From Methylomicrobium sp051061015 (GTDB lineage Bacteria; Pseudomonadota; Gammaproteobacteria; Methylococcales; Methylomonadaceae): a stretch of DNA of 64,000 nucleotides. The stretch's first letter is position 1; every line of letters begins with the position of its first letter. The DNA is taken from assembly GCA_051061015.1 (NCBI GenBank), contig JBPFEG010000005.1, forward strand, positions 185,563 to 249,562. The letters run 5' to 3'. Below are positions 45,522 through 56,634 of the stretch, in pieces. The notes under the pieces are model-generated. The model did no database searches and had not been told where the DNA came from. It saw only the letters and a program-made list of their open reading frames with translations. The translations under genes and the position numbers were made by a program.

Positions 45522-45950
45522 TTACTTGAGAGGCCGCCCTTTGGCATCCCGGTCGAATTTGCTTGCAAACAGCAGCACGGCTTCGACAAAGCCCCATTGC
45601 GGCACGAACACCATGAATCCGGCGCGTACCAGAAAGGCGGTCAGGATGATCTGGATGACGCCGATCTTATAATACCCCAGATAAATCCGTCCTAATCCGG
45701 CCCAGCCGAATAACAGGGAGAGCAGGCCCGCCAGATATTTGTATTTGACGGCCTTCGGCTCCGCGCCACTCACCCCGAGCAAGCCGATGTGTACGGCATT
45801 GCCGTTTTCCAGTTCGAAACGGACCTCGTCGTCTGCTTCAGGAGGCACTCCCTCAGCCCAGTCTCTAACCTCAAACGGATATGTTTGCCCGTCGCTTTCA
45901 ATCACGCCGTTCCCCGTTGCGGAATCGAAATTTGCAATTTTTCCTATCAT
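45522..45950 (-). CDS. Cold-shock-like fold fused to TM2 domain
   Basis: Protein of 142 residues. The first 60 residues begin MIGKIANFDSATGNGVI, matching the start of a cold-shock-type OB fold. From residue 70 a TM2 domain with two membrane helices follows, including LFGWAGLGRIYLGYY. The combination places a nucleic acid-type fold at the membrane; its role is unknown. Confidence 0.8.
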   Translation of the reverse strand: MIGKIANFDSATGNGVIESDGQTYPFEVRDWAEGVPPEADDEVRFELENGNAVHIGLLGVSGAEPKAVKYKYLAGLLSLLFGWAGLGRIYLGYYKIGVIQIILTAFLVRAGFMVFVPQWGFVEAVLLFASKFDRDAKGRPLK

Positions 45951-46027
45951 TTTCCTCTACCTTAATGTGAAAGACCGCCGCGCACGCTTTGCTGCTATTC
46001 GGCGGACGCCTGGTTTATTATTCTGTG

Positions 46028-46471
46028 TCACGGATTCCGCAGACGCACCGCCAGTACGTCGCAGGTAGCTTGATGCAGAACGCCGTTTGCGGTCGAACCC
46101 AGCAAGAGAGCGAGGCCATGGCGGCCGTGCGAGCCGACCACGATTAGATCAACCGCGTTTTCCTCGGCAATACGGGTAATTTCCTGTTTCGGACTGCCCG
46201 TTTCGAGCCAGGTCTGGGCTTCCGGAATCGCCAACGAGGCCGCCAGTTCGGCCAGTTTTTTTCGGCCGAGCTCGATAAACTCCTGAGACATGTCCATCTC
46301 GAACGGCACCAGCACATCATTGGCCGGATCGCCGATCGGCAATGTATCGACGACATGGATCACGCTGAGCTTGGCGCCATAACGTTCCGCCAGGTCCTTC
46401 GCGCGCTCGGCGACAAGGGTTTGCTGGTCGAAAAAATCTACCGCCAGTAACAGATGCTTGTACGACTTCAT
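46028..46471 (-). CDS. Universal stress protein UspA family
   Basis: Cytosolic UspA-fold protein of 147 residues with KHLLLAVDF at the start and the nucleotide-binding box GSHGRHGLALLLGSTA near the C-terminus. The ATG at 46471 is chosen from the family start; the frame is open to 46696 inside the upstream gene. It follows a membrane protein gene by eight bases. Confidence 0.92.
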   Translation of the reverse strand: MKSYKHLLLAVDFFDQQTLVAERAKDLAERYGAKLSVIHVVDTLPIGDPANDVLVPFEMDMSQEFIELGRKKLAELAASLAIPEAQTWLETGSPKQEITRIAEENAVDLIVVGSHGRHGLALLLGSTANGVLHQATCDVLAVRLRNP

Positions 46472-46479
46472 AACTTCTC

Positions 46480-46989
46480 CTAACCGATGCCGTTGACATG
46501 CCCGAAAGACATGGCCAGCAATACAAAACCGATCAAAAAAACCAGCGCCCAACCCAAACTGATAATGATACTCGGCGCAAGCGCATGATAAACAATGTGC
46601 GCCGTGACTGCGCAGAACCAACCGGTGATAACGACCAAAACAATGAAAGCCAGCCCCCCGGGGGGGCCGGCTATCAGCATCGCGACAACCGGCCAAGCGA
46701 TAAAACCGATCAGTGCATAGGCGCCAAAAAAAGCGCTCGCGACTTGATAATAGCGATTCAGATGCCGGTTCACCTGCAGCATCACACCGCTGAACAACCC
46801 GATATAAATGATTTCCACGGCGGTCTCAAGGGCCGCGCTGAACAGATTATCACCTCTGTAATGCATTAAAATCCGGACCACAGCGAAGGCGGCCACGACT
46901 ATTTTGAGCAACGTCAGAGAATAAGGCAAATCCTCCGGGCCTTTTTTAAAAAGGCAAATAGCGAATAGCAGAATGATCAGTTCGTACAT
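46480..46989 (-). CDS. Membrane protein of unknown function
   Basis: Protein of 169 residues with about five membrane helices and no recognised family. It precedes the UspA gene by eight bases on the same strand, so the two are probably co-transcribed. Confidence 0.65.
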   Translation of the reverse strand: MYELIILLFAICLFKKGPEDLPYSLTLLKIVVAAFAVVRILMHYRGDNLFSAALETAVEIIYIGLFSGVMLQVNRHLNRYYQVASAFFGAYALIGFIAWPVVAMLIAGPPGGLAFIVLVVITGWFCAVTAHIVYHALAPSIIISLGWALVFLIGFVLLAMSFGHVNGIG

Positions 46990-47053
46990 GGGCTGGCCTG
47001 CATAAATTTTTATTGTTATGTGTCCGCCGCGCCCTTGAGTTCGCCCATCAGGC

Positions 47054-48940
<1,887 letters not shown>

Positions 48941-49092
48941 GAAAAATCATTAATGAATCAGTAGTCCATCCGCTTGGCGTTCAGTATGCCAAAATCAACA
49001 CGGCAATATAACAAAATATCCGCCCTGCGCAAGGCGGCCGCGGATTTTTCCGGCCAATCTTGAGTAATCGGCTGATATAATAAGCGATTTAT

Positions 49093-49908
49093 ATGGAAAA
49101 TTGCTGTGTTATGCCAAACCTTGCCGCTATCGAGGCTGCCTGCATGCGGGTAACCCAAACCTCGCTTGAAAAAGTGATTCGCGATGCCGGCGTCATCGGA
49201 ATGAAATATTTTAATGATCGCAAGAACGTGGCGATCAACAAAAAAGCCGCGCGCGATTTTGTCACCGAAGCCGACGTCGCGATCGAAGCGTTTTTGAAAG
49301 ACGCCCTGAGCCGCGAGTACCCCGAATACGGTTTCTGGGGCGAGGAAACCGGTCAAAGCGCCAACCAAACCCGCCGCTGGATCGTCGATCCGATCGACGG
49401 CACGCATTCGTTTGCGAAAGGCCAATACGGCTGGTCGATCAGTGTCGCGCTCGAAATCGACGGCGAGATTGTGCTCGGTGCGGTGTACGCGCCGGTATTC
49501 AACGACCTTTATATCGCCGAAAAAGGCAAAGGTGCGTTCAAGAATGGCGAATGCATCGTCGTTTCGGACGAAACCGATCTCGGCGCGGCGATGATCGCGA
49601 CCGGCTTTGCCTGCCTGCGTAATTATCTGGTCGAGAACAATCTCGAACGCTTCTGCCGTATCGCGCAGCATACGACCGGCCAGCGCCGCTTCGGCTCGGC
49701 AGCGCTCGATCTGTGCATGGTCGCGGACGGCCAGGTCGATGCGTTCTGGGAACAGGAACTGAATCTGTACGATGTCGCGGCCGGCGCCTTGATCGTGCAG
49801 GAAGCGGGCGGCACCCTGACCGATTTCAAAGGCAATCCGGGACTGTTTCCGAAACAAATCCTGGCGACCAACGGCAAGATTTTCGATCAGATTTTGGCGC
49901 TGATGTAG
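49093..49908 (+). CDS. Inositol monophosphatase family protein
   Basis: Mg-dependent phosphatase of about 270 residues. Motifs are FVTEADVAIE with WGEET (first metal site) and VDPIDGTHSF (second). The C-terminal box reads NLYDVAAGALIVQEAGG where WDxAAG is usual, so Trp is replaced by Tyr. Substrate may be inositol phosphate, histidinol phosphate or similar. A second in-frame ATG lies at 49111. It is divergent from yheS. Confidence 0.88.
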   Translation: MENCCVMPNLAAIEAACMRVTQTSLEKVIRDAGVIGMKYFNDRKNVAINKKAARDFVTEADVAIEAFLKDALSREYPEYGFWGEETGQSANQTRRWIVDPIDGTHSFAKGQYGWSISVALEIDGEIVLGAVYAPVFNDLYIAEKGKGAFKNGECIVVSDETDLGAAMIATGFACLRNYLVENNLERFCRIAQHTTGQRRFGSAALDLCMVADGQVDAFWEQELNLYDVAAGALIVQEAGGTLTDFKGNPGLFPKQILATNGKIFDQILALM

Positions 49909-49995
49909 GCGATGGCATGCAAAATTCGAATATACTATCCGTAGCTATTTCGGCAGCAAAAACCGCGCCTTTTAAATTCTTTTAAATTTCCCCGC

Positions 49996-50346
49996 ATGAC
50001 TCAAAAACCTATCGATATATCCTCTACGGAAAACGACATTTTCAGCGCGCCTTTTATGATGGGCAATGTCGGCGCACCGTTCGTAATCGGCATGGCGGTC
50101 GGCTACTTTGCCAAAAAGATGCTAAAGACCGCCCTGTTTATCGGCGGCGGCTTGGTCGTGCTGATGTTCGCGGGCGAGTATTACGGCATTATCAACGTCA
50201 ACGGTGCGCAACTGGAGCATGTGGCGGACGCGGCAACGCAAGCCGCCAAAGATTCCGGCAGCTTCCTGGTCGATCGTTTGTCGACGATTACGACCCGGGG
50301 CGTTAGCGCCGTAGCGGGCTTTTCGCTGGGATTCAAGCTAGGTTGA
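49996..50346 (+). CDS. FUN14 family membrane protein
   Basis: Small membrane protein of 116 residues with glycine-rich helices (residues 25-65 and 98-115) typical of the FUN14 family, including GYFAKKM. Role in bacteria is unknown. Confidence 0.8.
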   Translation: MTQKPIDISSTENDIFSAPFMMGNVGAPFVIGMAVGYFAKKMLKTALFIGGGLVVLMFAGEYYGIINVNGAQLEHVADAATQAAKDSGSFLVDRLSTITTRGVSAVAGFSLGFKLG

Positions 50347-50535
50347 AAGCTAAGCTGTTGACATCAAGCTCGGCTGTCCTTTAAGATGTCTTGAGTCTGA
50401 GTGATTTACCGTTGCTTATCTCTACGCAGTTCCTTGTCTATTGCTTGTCCTGTTTATCATAAGTGATTCGCGTTATTCCCCCAGCTCTACCTGCCTTGAA
50501 GGCAATTTTTCATTATTTTTCAAAGGACGTAAACA

Positions 50536-50736
50536 ATGGCAACTGGTACCGTAAAATGGTTTAACTCAGAAAAAGGTTTCGGCTTCATTCAACAAGAGTC
50601 AGGCCCGGACGTATTCGTACACTTCCGCAATATCGTCGGCAGTGGTTACAAATCTCTGGACGAAGGTCAAAAGGTAAAATTCAACATTACCCAAGGCCAA
50701 AAAGGTCCACAAGCAGAAGAAGTCACTCCTCTCTGA
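50536..50736 (+). CDS. Cold shock protein CspA family
   Basis: Single OB-fold nucleic acid-binding protein of 66 residues with RNP1 KGFGFI and RNP2 VFVHF. Preceded by AAAGGA and by about 190 bases without a gene, which fits a long regulated 5' leader. A strong hairpin follows. Acts as RNA chaperone. Confidence 0.96.
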   Translation: MATGTVKWFNSEKGFGFIQQESGPDVFVHFRNIVGSGYKSLDEGQKVKFNITQGQKGPQAEEVTPL

Positions 50737-50748
50737 TTTTTCTGTTAG

Positions 50749-50776
50749 GATTGCAGGCCGGAAATGGCCTGCAATC
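50749..50776 (+). terminator. Hairpin after the cold shock gene
   Basis: GATTGCAGGCC at 50749-50759 pairs perfectly with 50766-50776, 13 bases after the csp stop. Only a weak T-rich stretch follows. Confidence 0.6.
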
Positions 50777-50925
50777 TATCAATTATTCCATTCGCAGGCT
50801 ACTTCCTGCCGCCCCCCACCCTCGAAGCCCGATGCCGCATTTTCAGCGGCTCAAAATGCCTCTTCGCGATGTCATTCGCGATGTCAAATGCTAGAATGGC
50901 GCATCGTTAATCCATCAGGGACTTC

Positions 50926-51846
50926 ATGATTTCAACTTTGTGGCAAATGTTCGCGTTGATTGCCTGCGGCATGGCTTGGCGCTACGGGCGTCCGGGTGGG
51001 TTGTCCGCGGAACTGACACGAAGCGTTTTGACTACCCTGGTCTATTGCCTGATGTTGCCGGCGCTGGTGCTGGAAGTACTCTGGAAGGCCGATGTCGGCA
51101 TCCATTCGCTGCAATATACGCTGTTCGGTGCGGTTTGCCTGGCGTTCGGAATGTTCAGCATTTGGGCGTGCGGGCGTTTGCTCCGGTTCAAGCCGCAACA
51201 GATGGGCGCGGTGCTGCTGGCCGCGGCGTTTCCAAATGTAACCTATCTTGGCCTGCCGGTGCTTGAGCAGAGTTTTGGCCATTGGGCCAGGTCCGTAGCG
51301 ATTCAGATCGATCTGTTCGCTGTTGCGCCTGTCTTGTTGACGTTCGGCATTGCGGCGGCGCGGCATTACGGCCAAAACAACGACTCGACCCGCCAGCCGC
51401 CTTGGGCATTTTTGACAGCGCCCCCGTTTCTGGCCGCCATGCTGGCGGTAATCCTGAATCTTTGCCGTGTCCCCGCACCCGACTGGATAGCCTCCGTGCT
51501 GAAAAATTTAGCCGCCGGCGTCGTGCCGTTGATGCTGATTTCGCTGGGTCTGGCGCTGAGCTGGCGTGCTGTCACCCTGCGTAATCTGCCTTATGTCACG
51601 CCGGTGATCCTGATCAAAATGGCGCTGATGCCCTTGTTCGCGCTCTGGTTCAGCCAGTATTTGACGCTCGACCAGGCCCATAAAAACGCTTTGATCCTGG
51701 AAATGGCGATGCCGTGCATGGTGCTCGGCATCGTGTTTTGCGACCGTTACCAACTCGACAGTTCGCTTTACGCGATGTCGGTCACGCTCAGTACGCTGCT
51801 GAGCCTTGCAACGCTGCCGTTCTGGTATCAAGTTGCGGCAAATTGA
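50926..51846 (+). CDS. AEC family transporter
   Basis: Membrane permease of 306 residues with about ten helices in two repeats, of the auxin efflux carrier (AEC) family that exports small carboxylates such as malate. Conserved FPNVTYLGLP (about residues 105-114) marks the family break in the helix. Substrate unknown. Confidence 0.88.
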   Translation: MISTLWQMFALIACGMAWRYGRPGGLSAELTRSVLTTLVYCLMLPALVLEVLWKADVGIHSLQYTLFGAVCLAFGMFSIWACGRLLRFKPQQMGAVLLAAAFPNVTYLGLPVLEQSFGHWARSVAIQIDLFAVAPVLLTFGIAAARHYGQNNDSTRQPPWAFLTAPPFLAAMLAVILNLCRVPAPDWIASVLKNLAAGVVPLMLISLGLALSWRAVTLRNLPYVTPVILIKMALMPLFALWFSQYLTLDQAHKNALILEMAMPCMVLGIVFCDRYQLDSSLYAMSVTLSTLLSLATLPFWYQVAAN

Positions 51847-51870
51847 TTCAATCCATGCAGAGTTAAGACC

Positions 51871-53094
51871 ATGCCGATTCTGGAAATCTTTTCGCAAGGC
51901 GAGGAAATTGTTACCGGCCAGACCGTCGACACGAATGCTGCCTGGCTTTCCGAGCGGGCCGTACAACTCGGTTTTACGGTCACCCGGCATACGGCGGTAG
52001 GCGATAAACTCGATAATTTGATCGGCTTGCTGAAAGAGATCTCGGCGCGGGCCGACTGCTGCATCTGCACCGGCGGCCTCGGTCCGACCAGCGATGACTT
52101 GACTGCCGAAGCGGTGGCTGCCGCTTTCGGCTTGATGCTCGAATTCGACGAGGTCGCCTACGAACAAATCAGCCGTTATTTCAGTAAGCGTAACCGGCCG
52201 ATGCCGGAGACCAACCGCAAGCAGGCGCTGTTTCCGCAAGGCTCGATTCGCCTCGATAACGACTGGGGCACCGCGCCGGGTTTCGCCGTGCAGGCCGGGC
52301 GCTGCTGGTTTGCATTTTTACCCGGGGTGCCGTCGGAAATGCGCTCTATGTTTGCCGAACGCGTCAAGCCGCATCTCGACGTGCGTTTTGCACTCAAGCC
52401 TTCGCACTTGGTTACGATCAAAACGGTCGGCATTGGTGAATCGGACATTCAGCAGTTGATCGGCAATATCGCGATCCCGGAGCGGGTTGAACTGGGCTTT
52501 CGAGCCGGCATCGACGAAGTGCAAACCAAACTGTTGTTTCCGGCGGATTACCCGGCTGAAGAGATGGCCGCATTGGCCCAGGCAATCGCCGAACGCTTGA
52601 GCTCCCGCTTCGTATTCGGCATCGACGGACTTACCGAAAAAGTCGGCAGCCTAGCTTCAGTCGTCGACAAGCTGATGAGCGAGACGGGCGCGACGCTGGC
52701 CATCGTCGAGACTGCCAACCAAGGCCTGCTGTCTGCCAAATGCATGGGGTCTGCCTGGCTCAAGAGCGCCGTATTTGAACGTTCGCCGAGCGCGTTGTGC
52801 GAACGTTTCGGCATCACCCTTGACGAAAATGATTTGAGCAAGACCGGAACCCGGCTTGCGAAGGCTTTACAAGATCAACAGGCGGCCGATTTTGTACTGG
52901 TCCAGATTCATGGAGGCAGCCAAGCCCAATTCCACGATAAAGACCAGACGATCATCCTCTATAATACGCTGTTAACCGACAATTCCTTTCAGCAAAGCCG
53001 CCATACCCTGGCCGGTCCGATAGAGCGCAAGCAAAATCAGGCCGCACTGTTCGGACTCGACATGCTGCGCCGCCATTTACAACACAATCCATAA
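51871..53094 (+). CDS. CinA-like protein, C-terminal domain degenerate
   Basis: Protein of 407 residues. The N-terminal MoCF-type domain (residues 1-165) contains GEEIVTGQTVDTN, CTGGLGPTSDD and the PGVPSEMRSM region. The C-terminal nicotinamide mononucleotide deamidase domain normally contains AESCTGG; here the place reads VETANQG, so the catalytic Ser is absent. Deamidase activity is therefore doubtful. It follows the AEC gene by 24 bases and precedes uup by two. Confidence 0.85.
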   Translation: MPILEIFSQGEEIVTGQTVDTNAAWLSERAVQLGFTVTRHTAVGDKLDNLIGLLKEISARADCCICTGGLGPTSDDLTAEAVAAAFGLMLEFDEVAYEQISRYFSKRNRPMPETNRKQALFPQGSIRLDNDWGTAPGFAVQAGRCWFAFLPGVPSEMRSMFAERVKPHLDVRFALKPSHLVTIKTVGIGESDIQQLIGNIAIPERVELGFRAGIDEVQTKLLFPADYPAEEMAALAQAIAERLSSRFVFGIDGLTEKVGSLASVVDKLMSETGATLAIVETANQGLLSAKCMGSAWLKSAVFERSPSALCERFGITLDENDLSKTGTRLAKALQDQQAADFVLVQIHGGSQAQFHDKDQTIILYNTLLTDNSFQQSRHTLAGPIERKQNQAALFGLDMLRRHLQHNP

Positions 53095-53096
53095 AC

Positions 53097-54992
53097 ATGC
53101 CGTTACTACGCTTAACCAATATTTCGATCGCCTTTGGCGTCCATGCCCTGTTAAACAACGCCAATTTCCAGCTCGACGCCGGCGAGCGGGTCGGCCTTTT
53201 GGGCCGCAACGGCGAAGGCAAATCGACGCTGATGAAAATCATCGCCGGCTATATCCAGGCCGACCACGGCGAAATCTGGCGCCAGCCCGGCCTGAAACTG
53301 GCATGGCTCGAACAGGCGCCCGACCTGCCCGCGGATGCGACAATTTATGATGCGGTCGCCGGCGGTCTCGGCGAGCTTGGCGAATGGCTGACCCGTTATC
53401 ATCATTTGTCTTTGTCCGCGCACGACGAGCGGACGCTGCGCGAGCTCGGCGACCTGCAACACAAGCTTGAAGCGCACAATGGCTGGCATTTCGGCAACCG
53501 CGTCGATACGACCTTGAGCAAACTGGCCTTGCCCGGCGACCTCAAGATCAGCGAACTGTCCGGCGGCTGGAAACGCCGCGTCGCGCTGGCTCGCGCGCTG
53601 GTGATCGAGCCGGAAGTCCTGCTGCTTGACGAACCGACCAACCATCTGGATTTCGAAAGCATCGCCTGGCTCGAAGAACAGCTCCTCAATTTCCAGGGCG
53701 CGGTGCTATTCGTGACGCACGACCGCGCCTTCCTGCAAAAGCTGGCGACCCGGATCGTCGATCTGGACCGCGGCAATCTGGTCTCCTGGCAGGGCGATTA
53801 CAACGACTACCTGCGCCGGAAAGCCGCCGCGCTCGAAGACGAGGCGAACCAGAACGCCGAATTCGACAAAAAACTGGCCGATGAAGAAGTCTGGATACGC
53901 CAAGGCATTAAGGCCCGGCGCACCCGTAACGAAGGCCGTGTCCGCGCCCTGGAACAACTGCGCCGGGAGCGCACCCAGCGCCGCGAGCGGCAGGGCACCA
54001 CCAGCATGACGCTGGAGCGCGGGGACGCTTCCGGCAAAAAAGTGATCGAAGTGAACGATATCAGCTTCGCCTATGGCGACCGGCAAATTGTCAGCCATTT
54101 TTCGACCTTGATCCAGCGCGGCGACAAGATCGGCCTGATCGGCGCGAACGGCGCGGGCAAATCGACTTTGCTGAAACTGCTGCTGCAACAGATCGAGCCG
54201 GACAGCGGCACGGTCGAACAGGGCACCCGGCTCGAAATCGCCTATTTCGACCAGCTTCGCGACCAGCTCGATCCGGAAATGACCGTCGCCGACACGATCG
54301 CGCACGGCAACGATTTCGTCGATCTGCCCGGCGGCAAAAAACATGTGATGTCGTATCTGGCCGATTTCCTGTTTGCGCCGGCTCGGGCGCGTTCGCCGGT
54401 CAAAAGCCTGTCGGGCGGCGAAAAAAACCGCCTGCTGCTCGCCCGGTTGTTTACCAAAGCAGCCAATTTGATCGTGATGGACGAGCCGACCAACGATCTC
54501 GACCTCGAAACGCTCGAATTGCTTGAAGAAAAACTGGTCAACTATGACGGCACTTTGCTGCTGGTCAGCCACGACCGCGCCTTCCTCGACAATGTCGTAA
54601 CCAGCGTCTTCGTGCTGGACGGGACCGGCAATATCAGGGAATACGTCGGCGGCTACAGCGAATGGTTGGAGCAGCGTCCGGCGCCTGAAGCCAAAGCGCA
54701 GCCGGTCAAAAAGCCCCCCGAAAAAGAAAAATCCGAACAGCCACAGCCTGCCAAAAAGAAAAAGCTCAGCTACAAGGAGCAGCAGGAACTGAACCAGCTG
54801 CCCGAACGGATCGAACAACTTGAAACCCGTCAGACCGAACTGAACGAACTGATGAATTCGTCCGATTTTTACAAGAACGACCAATCGACAATCGCCAAAA
54901 CCCTCGATGAACTGAACCAGACCGTCGCTGCGCTGGAGCAGGCTTACCGGCGCTGGGACGAACTCGAAGAAATGGCCGGCGAGAGCAGCTGA
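53097..54992 (+). CDS. uup: ABC-F ATPase Uup
   Basis: Soluble ABC-F ATPase of 631 residues. Walker A GRNGEGKST and GANGAGKST, signatures LSGGWKRRVALARAL and LSGGEKNRLLLARL, and a C-terminal coiled coil of about 90 residues rich in charged residues match Uup, which acts on the ribosome and in DNA metabolism. The Walker B of the second domain is VMDEPTNDLDLE. It starts two bases after the CinA-like gene. Confidence 0.95.
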   Translation: MPLLRLTNISIAFGVHALLNNANFQLDAGERVGLLGRNGEGKSTLMKIIAGYIQADHGEIWRQPGLKLAWLEQAPDLPADATIYDAVAGGLGELGEWLTRYHHLSLSAHDERTLRELGDLQHKLEAHNGWHFGNRVDTTLSKLALPGDLKISELSGGWKRRVALARALVIEPEVLLLDEPTNHLDFESIAWLEEQLLNFQGAVLFVTHDRAFLQKLATRIVDLDRGNLVSWQGDYNDYLRRKAAALEDEANQNAEFDKKLADEEVWIRQGIKARRTRNEGRVRALEQLRRERTQRRERQGTTSMTLERGDASGKKVIEVNDISFAYGDRQIVSHFSTLIQRGDKIGLIGANGAGKSTLLKLLLQQIEPDSGTVEQGTRLEIAYFDQLRDQLDPEMTVADTIAHGNDFVDLPGGKKHVMSYLADFLFAPARARSPVKSLSGGEKNRLLLARLFTKAANLIVMDEPTNDLDLETLELLEEKLVNYDGTLLLVSHDRAFLDNVVTSVFVLDGTGNIREYVGGYSEWLEQRPAPEAKAQPVKKPPEKEKSEQPQPAKKKKLSYKEQQELNQLPERIEQLETRQTELNELMNSSDFYKNDQSTIAKTLDELNQTVAALEQAYRRWDELEEMAGESS

Positions 54993-55062
54993 TCAAGCTG
55001 ATTGCCAAAAAAGGCAAAATCCGGTAATATTAGCGGTTCCCATAATCATGGGCTCAAAATGT

Positions 55063-55150
55063 GGAGAGATGGCCGAGCGGTCGAAGGCGCACGCCTGGAA
55101 AGTGTGTATACGGCAACGTATCGAGGGTTCGAATCCCTCTCTCTCCGCCA
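55063..55150 (+). tRNA. tRNA-Ser(GGA)
   Basis: Full cloverleaf with a long variable arm. The acceptor stem GGAGAGA pairs with TCTCTCC, the discriminator is G and CCA is encoded. The anticodon loop CTGGAAA (55095-55101) gives anticodon GGA, with the 5-bp stem CACGC/GTGTG. The T arm contains TTCGAAT. Serine tRNA genes are frequent integration sites, and an integrase gene begins 160 bases later. Confidence 0.97.
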
Positions 55151-55182
55151 ATTGAGCATCCAACGAGACACAAAGACACACA

Positions 55183-55218
55183 AAAACCCGCAAGTTTACT
55201 GGCTTCGCGGGTTTTTTA
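55183..55218 (+). terminator. Intrinsic terminator after tRNA-Ser
   Basis: AAAACCCGC at 55183-55191 pairs with GCGGGTTTT at 55207-55215, followed by further T residues. It ends the tRNA transcript. Confidence 0.75.
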
Positions 55219-55250
55219 TTGCCCAAAGAAGCCCAACGGGACATATTGAC

Positions 55251-55312
55251 ATACCGTCAAACTGGACGGTATAAATGACGGTATATCGAACTTTGCCGGA
55301 GCTTATACCGTC
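55251..55312 (+). promoter_or_regulatory. Cluster of GACGGTAT sites before the integrase
   Basis: Four copies of GACGGTAT lie here: two direct (55265-55272 and 55277-55284, 12 bases apart) and two inverted (55251-55258 and 55305-55312). The last ends directly before the integrase start codon. They look like arm-type binding sites of the integrase or an autorepression operator. Confidence 0.55.
55265..55286 (+). repeat. 22-bp direct repeat, left copy
   Basis: Contains two GACGGTAT units separated by AAAT and ends in AT. It is identical to 63771-63792, 8.5 kb to the right. Confidence 0.75.
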
Positions 55313-56527
55313 ATGCCGCTCTCAGATACCGCCATCCGAAACGCTAAACCCTTGCCAGACAAGGCATTCAAAATGCCAGACGAAAAAGGGATGTACCTGC
55401 TTGTCCATCAAAACGGTTCAAAATATTTCCGCCTGGATTACCGATTCAACGGCAAACGAAAGACGCTGGCCCTGGGCGTCTACCCTGACACTACCCTAAA
55501 AGATGCGCGGACCAAACGCGACCAGGCGCGGGAACAAATCGCCAAGGGCAACGATCCCGGCTTGATGCGCAAAATTGAAAAGGCCGGTAGCGCAGAGAAC
55601 ACGTTTTCTGCAGTCGCGAAGGAATTTATCGAAGCCAATAAAAACCGATGGAGCCCAAGCCACCGCGCACATATTGAACAATGCTTCGAGCGGGACGTTT
55701 ACCCTTGGCTGGGAGATCGGCCGATTAAGGATTTGTCTGCGGTCGAGGTGTTGTCTACTTTGCGGCGGATCGTGGACCGGGGAGCCCTGGAGACGGCCGC
55801 CCGGACCAAACAGTTTATCGGCCAAGCCATCCGCTACGGCATTGCCACCGGCCGCGCAGAACGCGACGTGAGCGCCGATTTGCGCGGGGCCCTGCCTTCG
55901 CCGGTACGCGGCCATTTCGCCGCGATCACCGAGCCTAAGCCGCTAGGCCAATTATTAAGGGACATCGATGCTTATAAGGGAAATTTCGTGGTACGGACGG
56001 CGTTGCAGCTCCAGCCGCTGATTTTCGCCAGGCCTGCCAATCTGGTCGCAGCGGAGTGGTCGGAATTCGACCTTGACGCGGCGGAATGGCGGATCGCCGC
56101 CGACAAGATGAAAATGAAGGACGCGCACATTGTTCCCTTGAGCCGGCAGGCGGTCGCCCTACTTCGGGACATTTACCCGGTGACCGGATCTAGCCGTTAT
56201 GTGTTCGCCAGTAACCAAGGCAAGACCGATTGTGAGCCGCATATCAACCGCGAGGCAATCGGCGCGGCGCTGCGGCGCATGGGCTACCAAGGCCAGCACA
56301 CCGCGCACGGGTTCCGAACCACCGCCAGTACCCTATTGCATGAACAAGGCTTTCATTCCGACATGATCGAGCGCCAACTCTCCCACGCCGAGCGGAACCG
56401 GATCAAAGCCGCCTATAACCGAGCACAGCATTTACCCGAGCGCCGGCTGATGATGCAGGCTTGGGCTGATTACCTGGATGCCTTGAAAAGCGGGGCCGAT
56501 GTTATCCCATTTAAGCGGACTGGCTGA
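55313..56527 (+). CDS. P4-type tyrosine integrase
   Basis: Site-specific recombinase of 404 residues. The N-terminal arm-binding domain (DUF4102 type, residues 1-90) shows LGVYP and LKDAR boxes. The core-binding domain follows, and the catalytic domain has Arg240 (FARPANL), His332 and Arg335 (HGFR), His358 (LSHAE) and Tyr368 (AAYNRA). The orientation, away from the tRNA-Ser gene, fits insertion at that tRNA. The ATG directly follows a GACGGTAT-type site. This is the element's own integration and excision enzyme. Confidence 0.95.
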   Translation: MPLSDTAIRNAKPLPDKAFKMPDEKGMYLLVHQNGSKYFRLDYRFNGKRKTLALGVYPDTTLKDARTKRDQAREQIAKGNDPGLMRKIEKAGSAENTFSAVAKEFIEANKNRWSPSHRAHIEQCFERDVYPWLGDRPIKDLSAVEVLSTLRRIVDRGALETAARTKQFIGQAIRYGIATGRAERDVSADLRGALPSPVRGHFAAITEPKPLGQLLRDIDAYKGNFVVRTALQLQPLIFARPANLVAAEWSEFDLDAAEWRIAADKMKMKDAHIVPLSRQAVALLRDIYPVTGSSRYVFASNQGKTDCEPHINREAIGAALRRMGYQGQHTAHGFRTTASTLLHEQGFHSDMIERQLSHAERNRIKAAYNRAQHLPERRLMMQAWADYLDALKSGADVIPFKRTG

Positions 56528-56543
56528 GGCTGTATAATCGATT

Positions 56544-56600
56544 TTAACCGGATAGGCCGACGGGCCGAAAAGCAGGAGTCGTTACCCTGTTTCCGGTTAA
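56544..56600 (+). other. Hairpin region between integrase and next gene
   Basis: TTAACCGGA at 56544-56552 pairs perfectly with 56592-56600, and a second short stem GGCC/GGCC lies inside. It could end the integrase transcript or be part of a structured leader. Confidence 0.4.
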
Positions 56601-56634
56601 TCCTCTCAGTAACGATGCACTTTGACGGAGTGCC

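Noticed and set aside
53706..54884. A 392-residue open frame opposite uup
   Set aside because: Antisense shadow with Phe/Gln-rich nonsense sequence; uup is certain.
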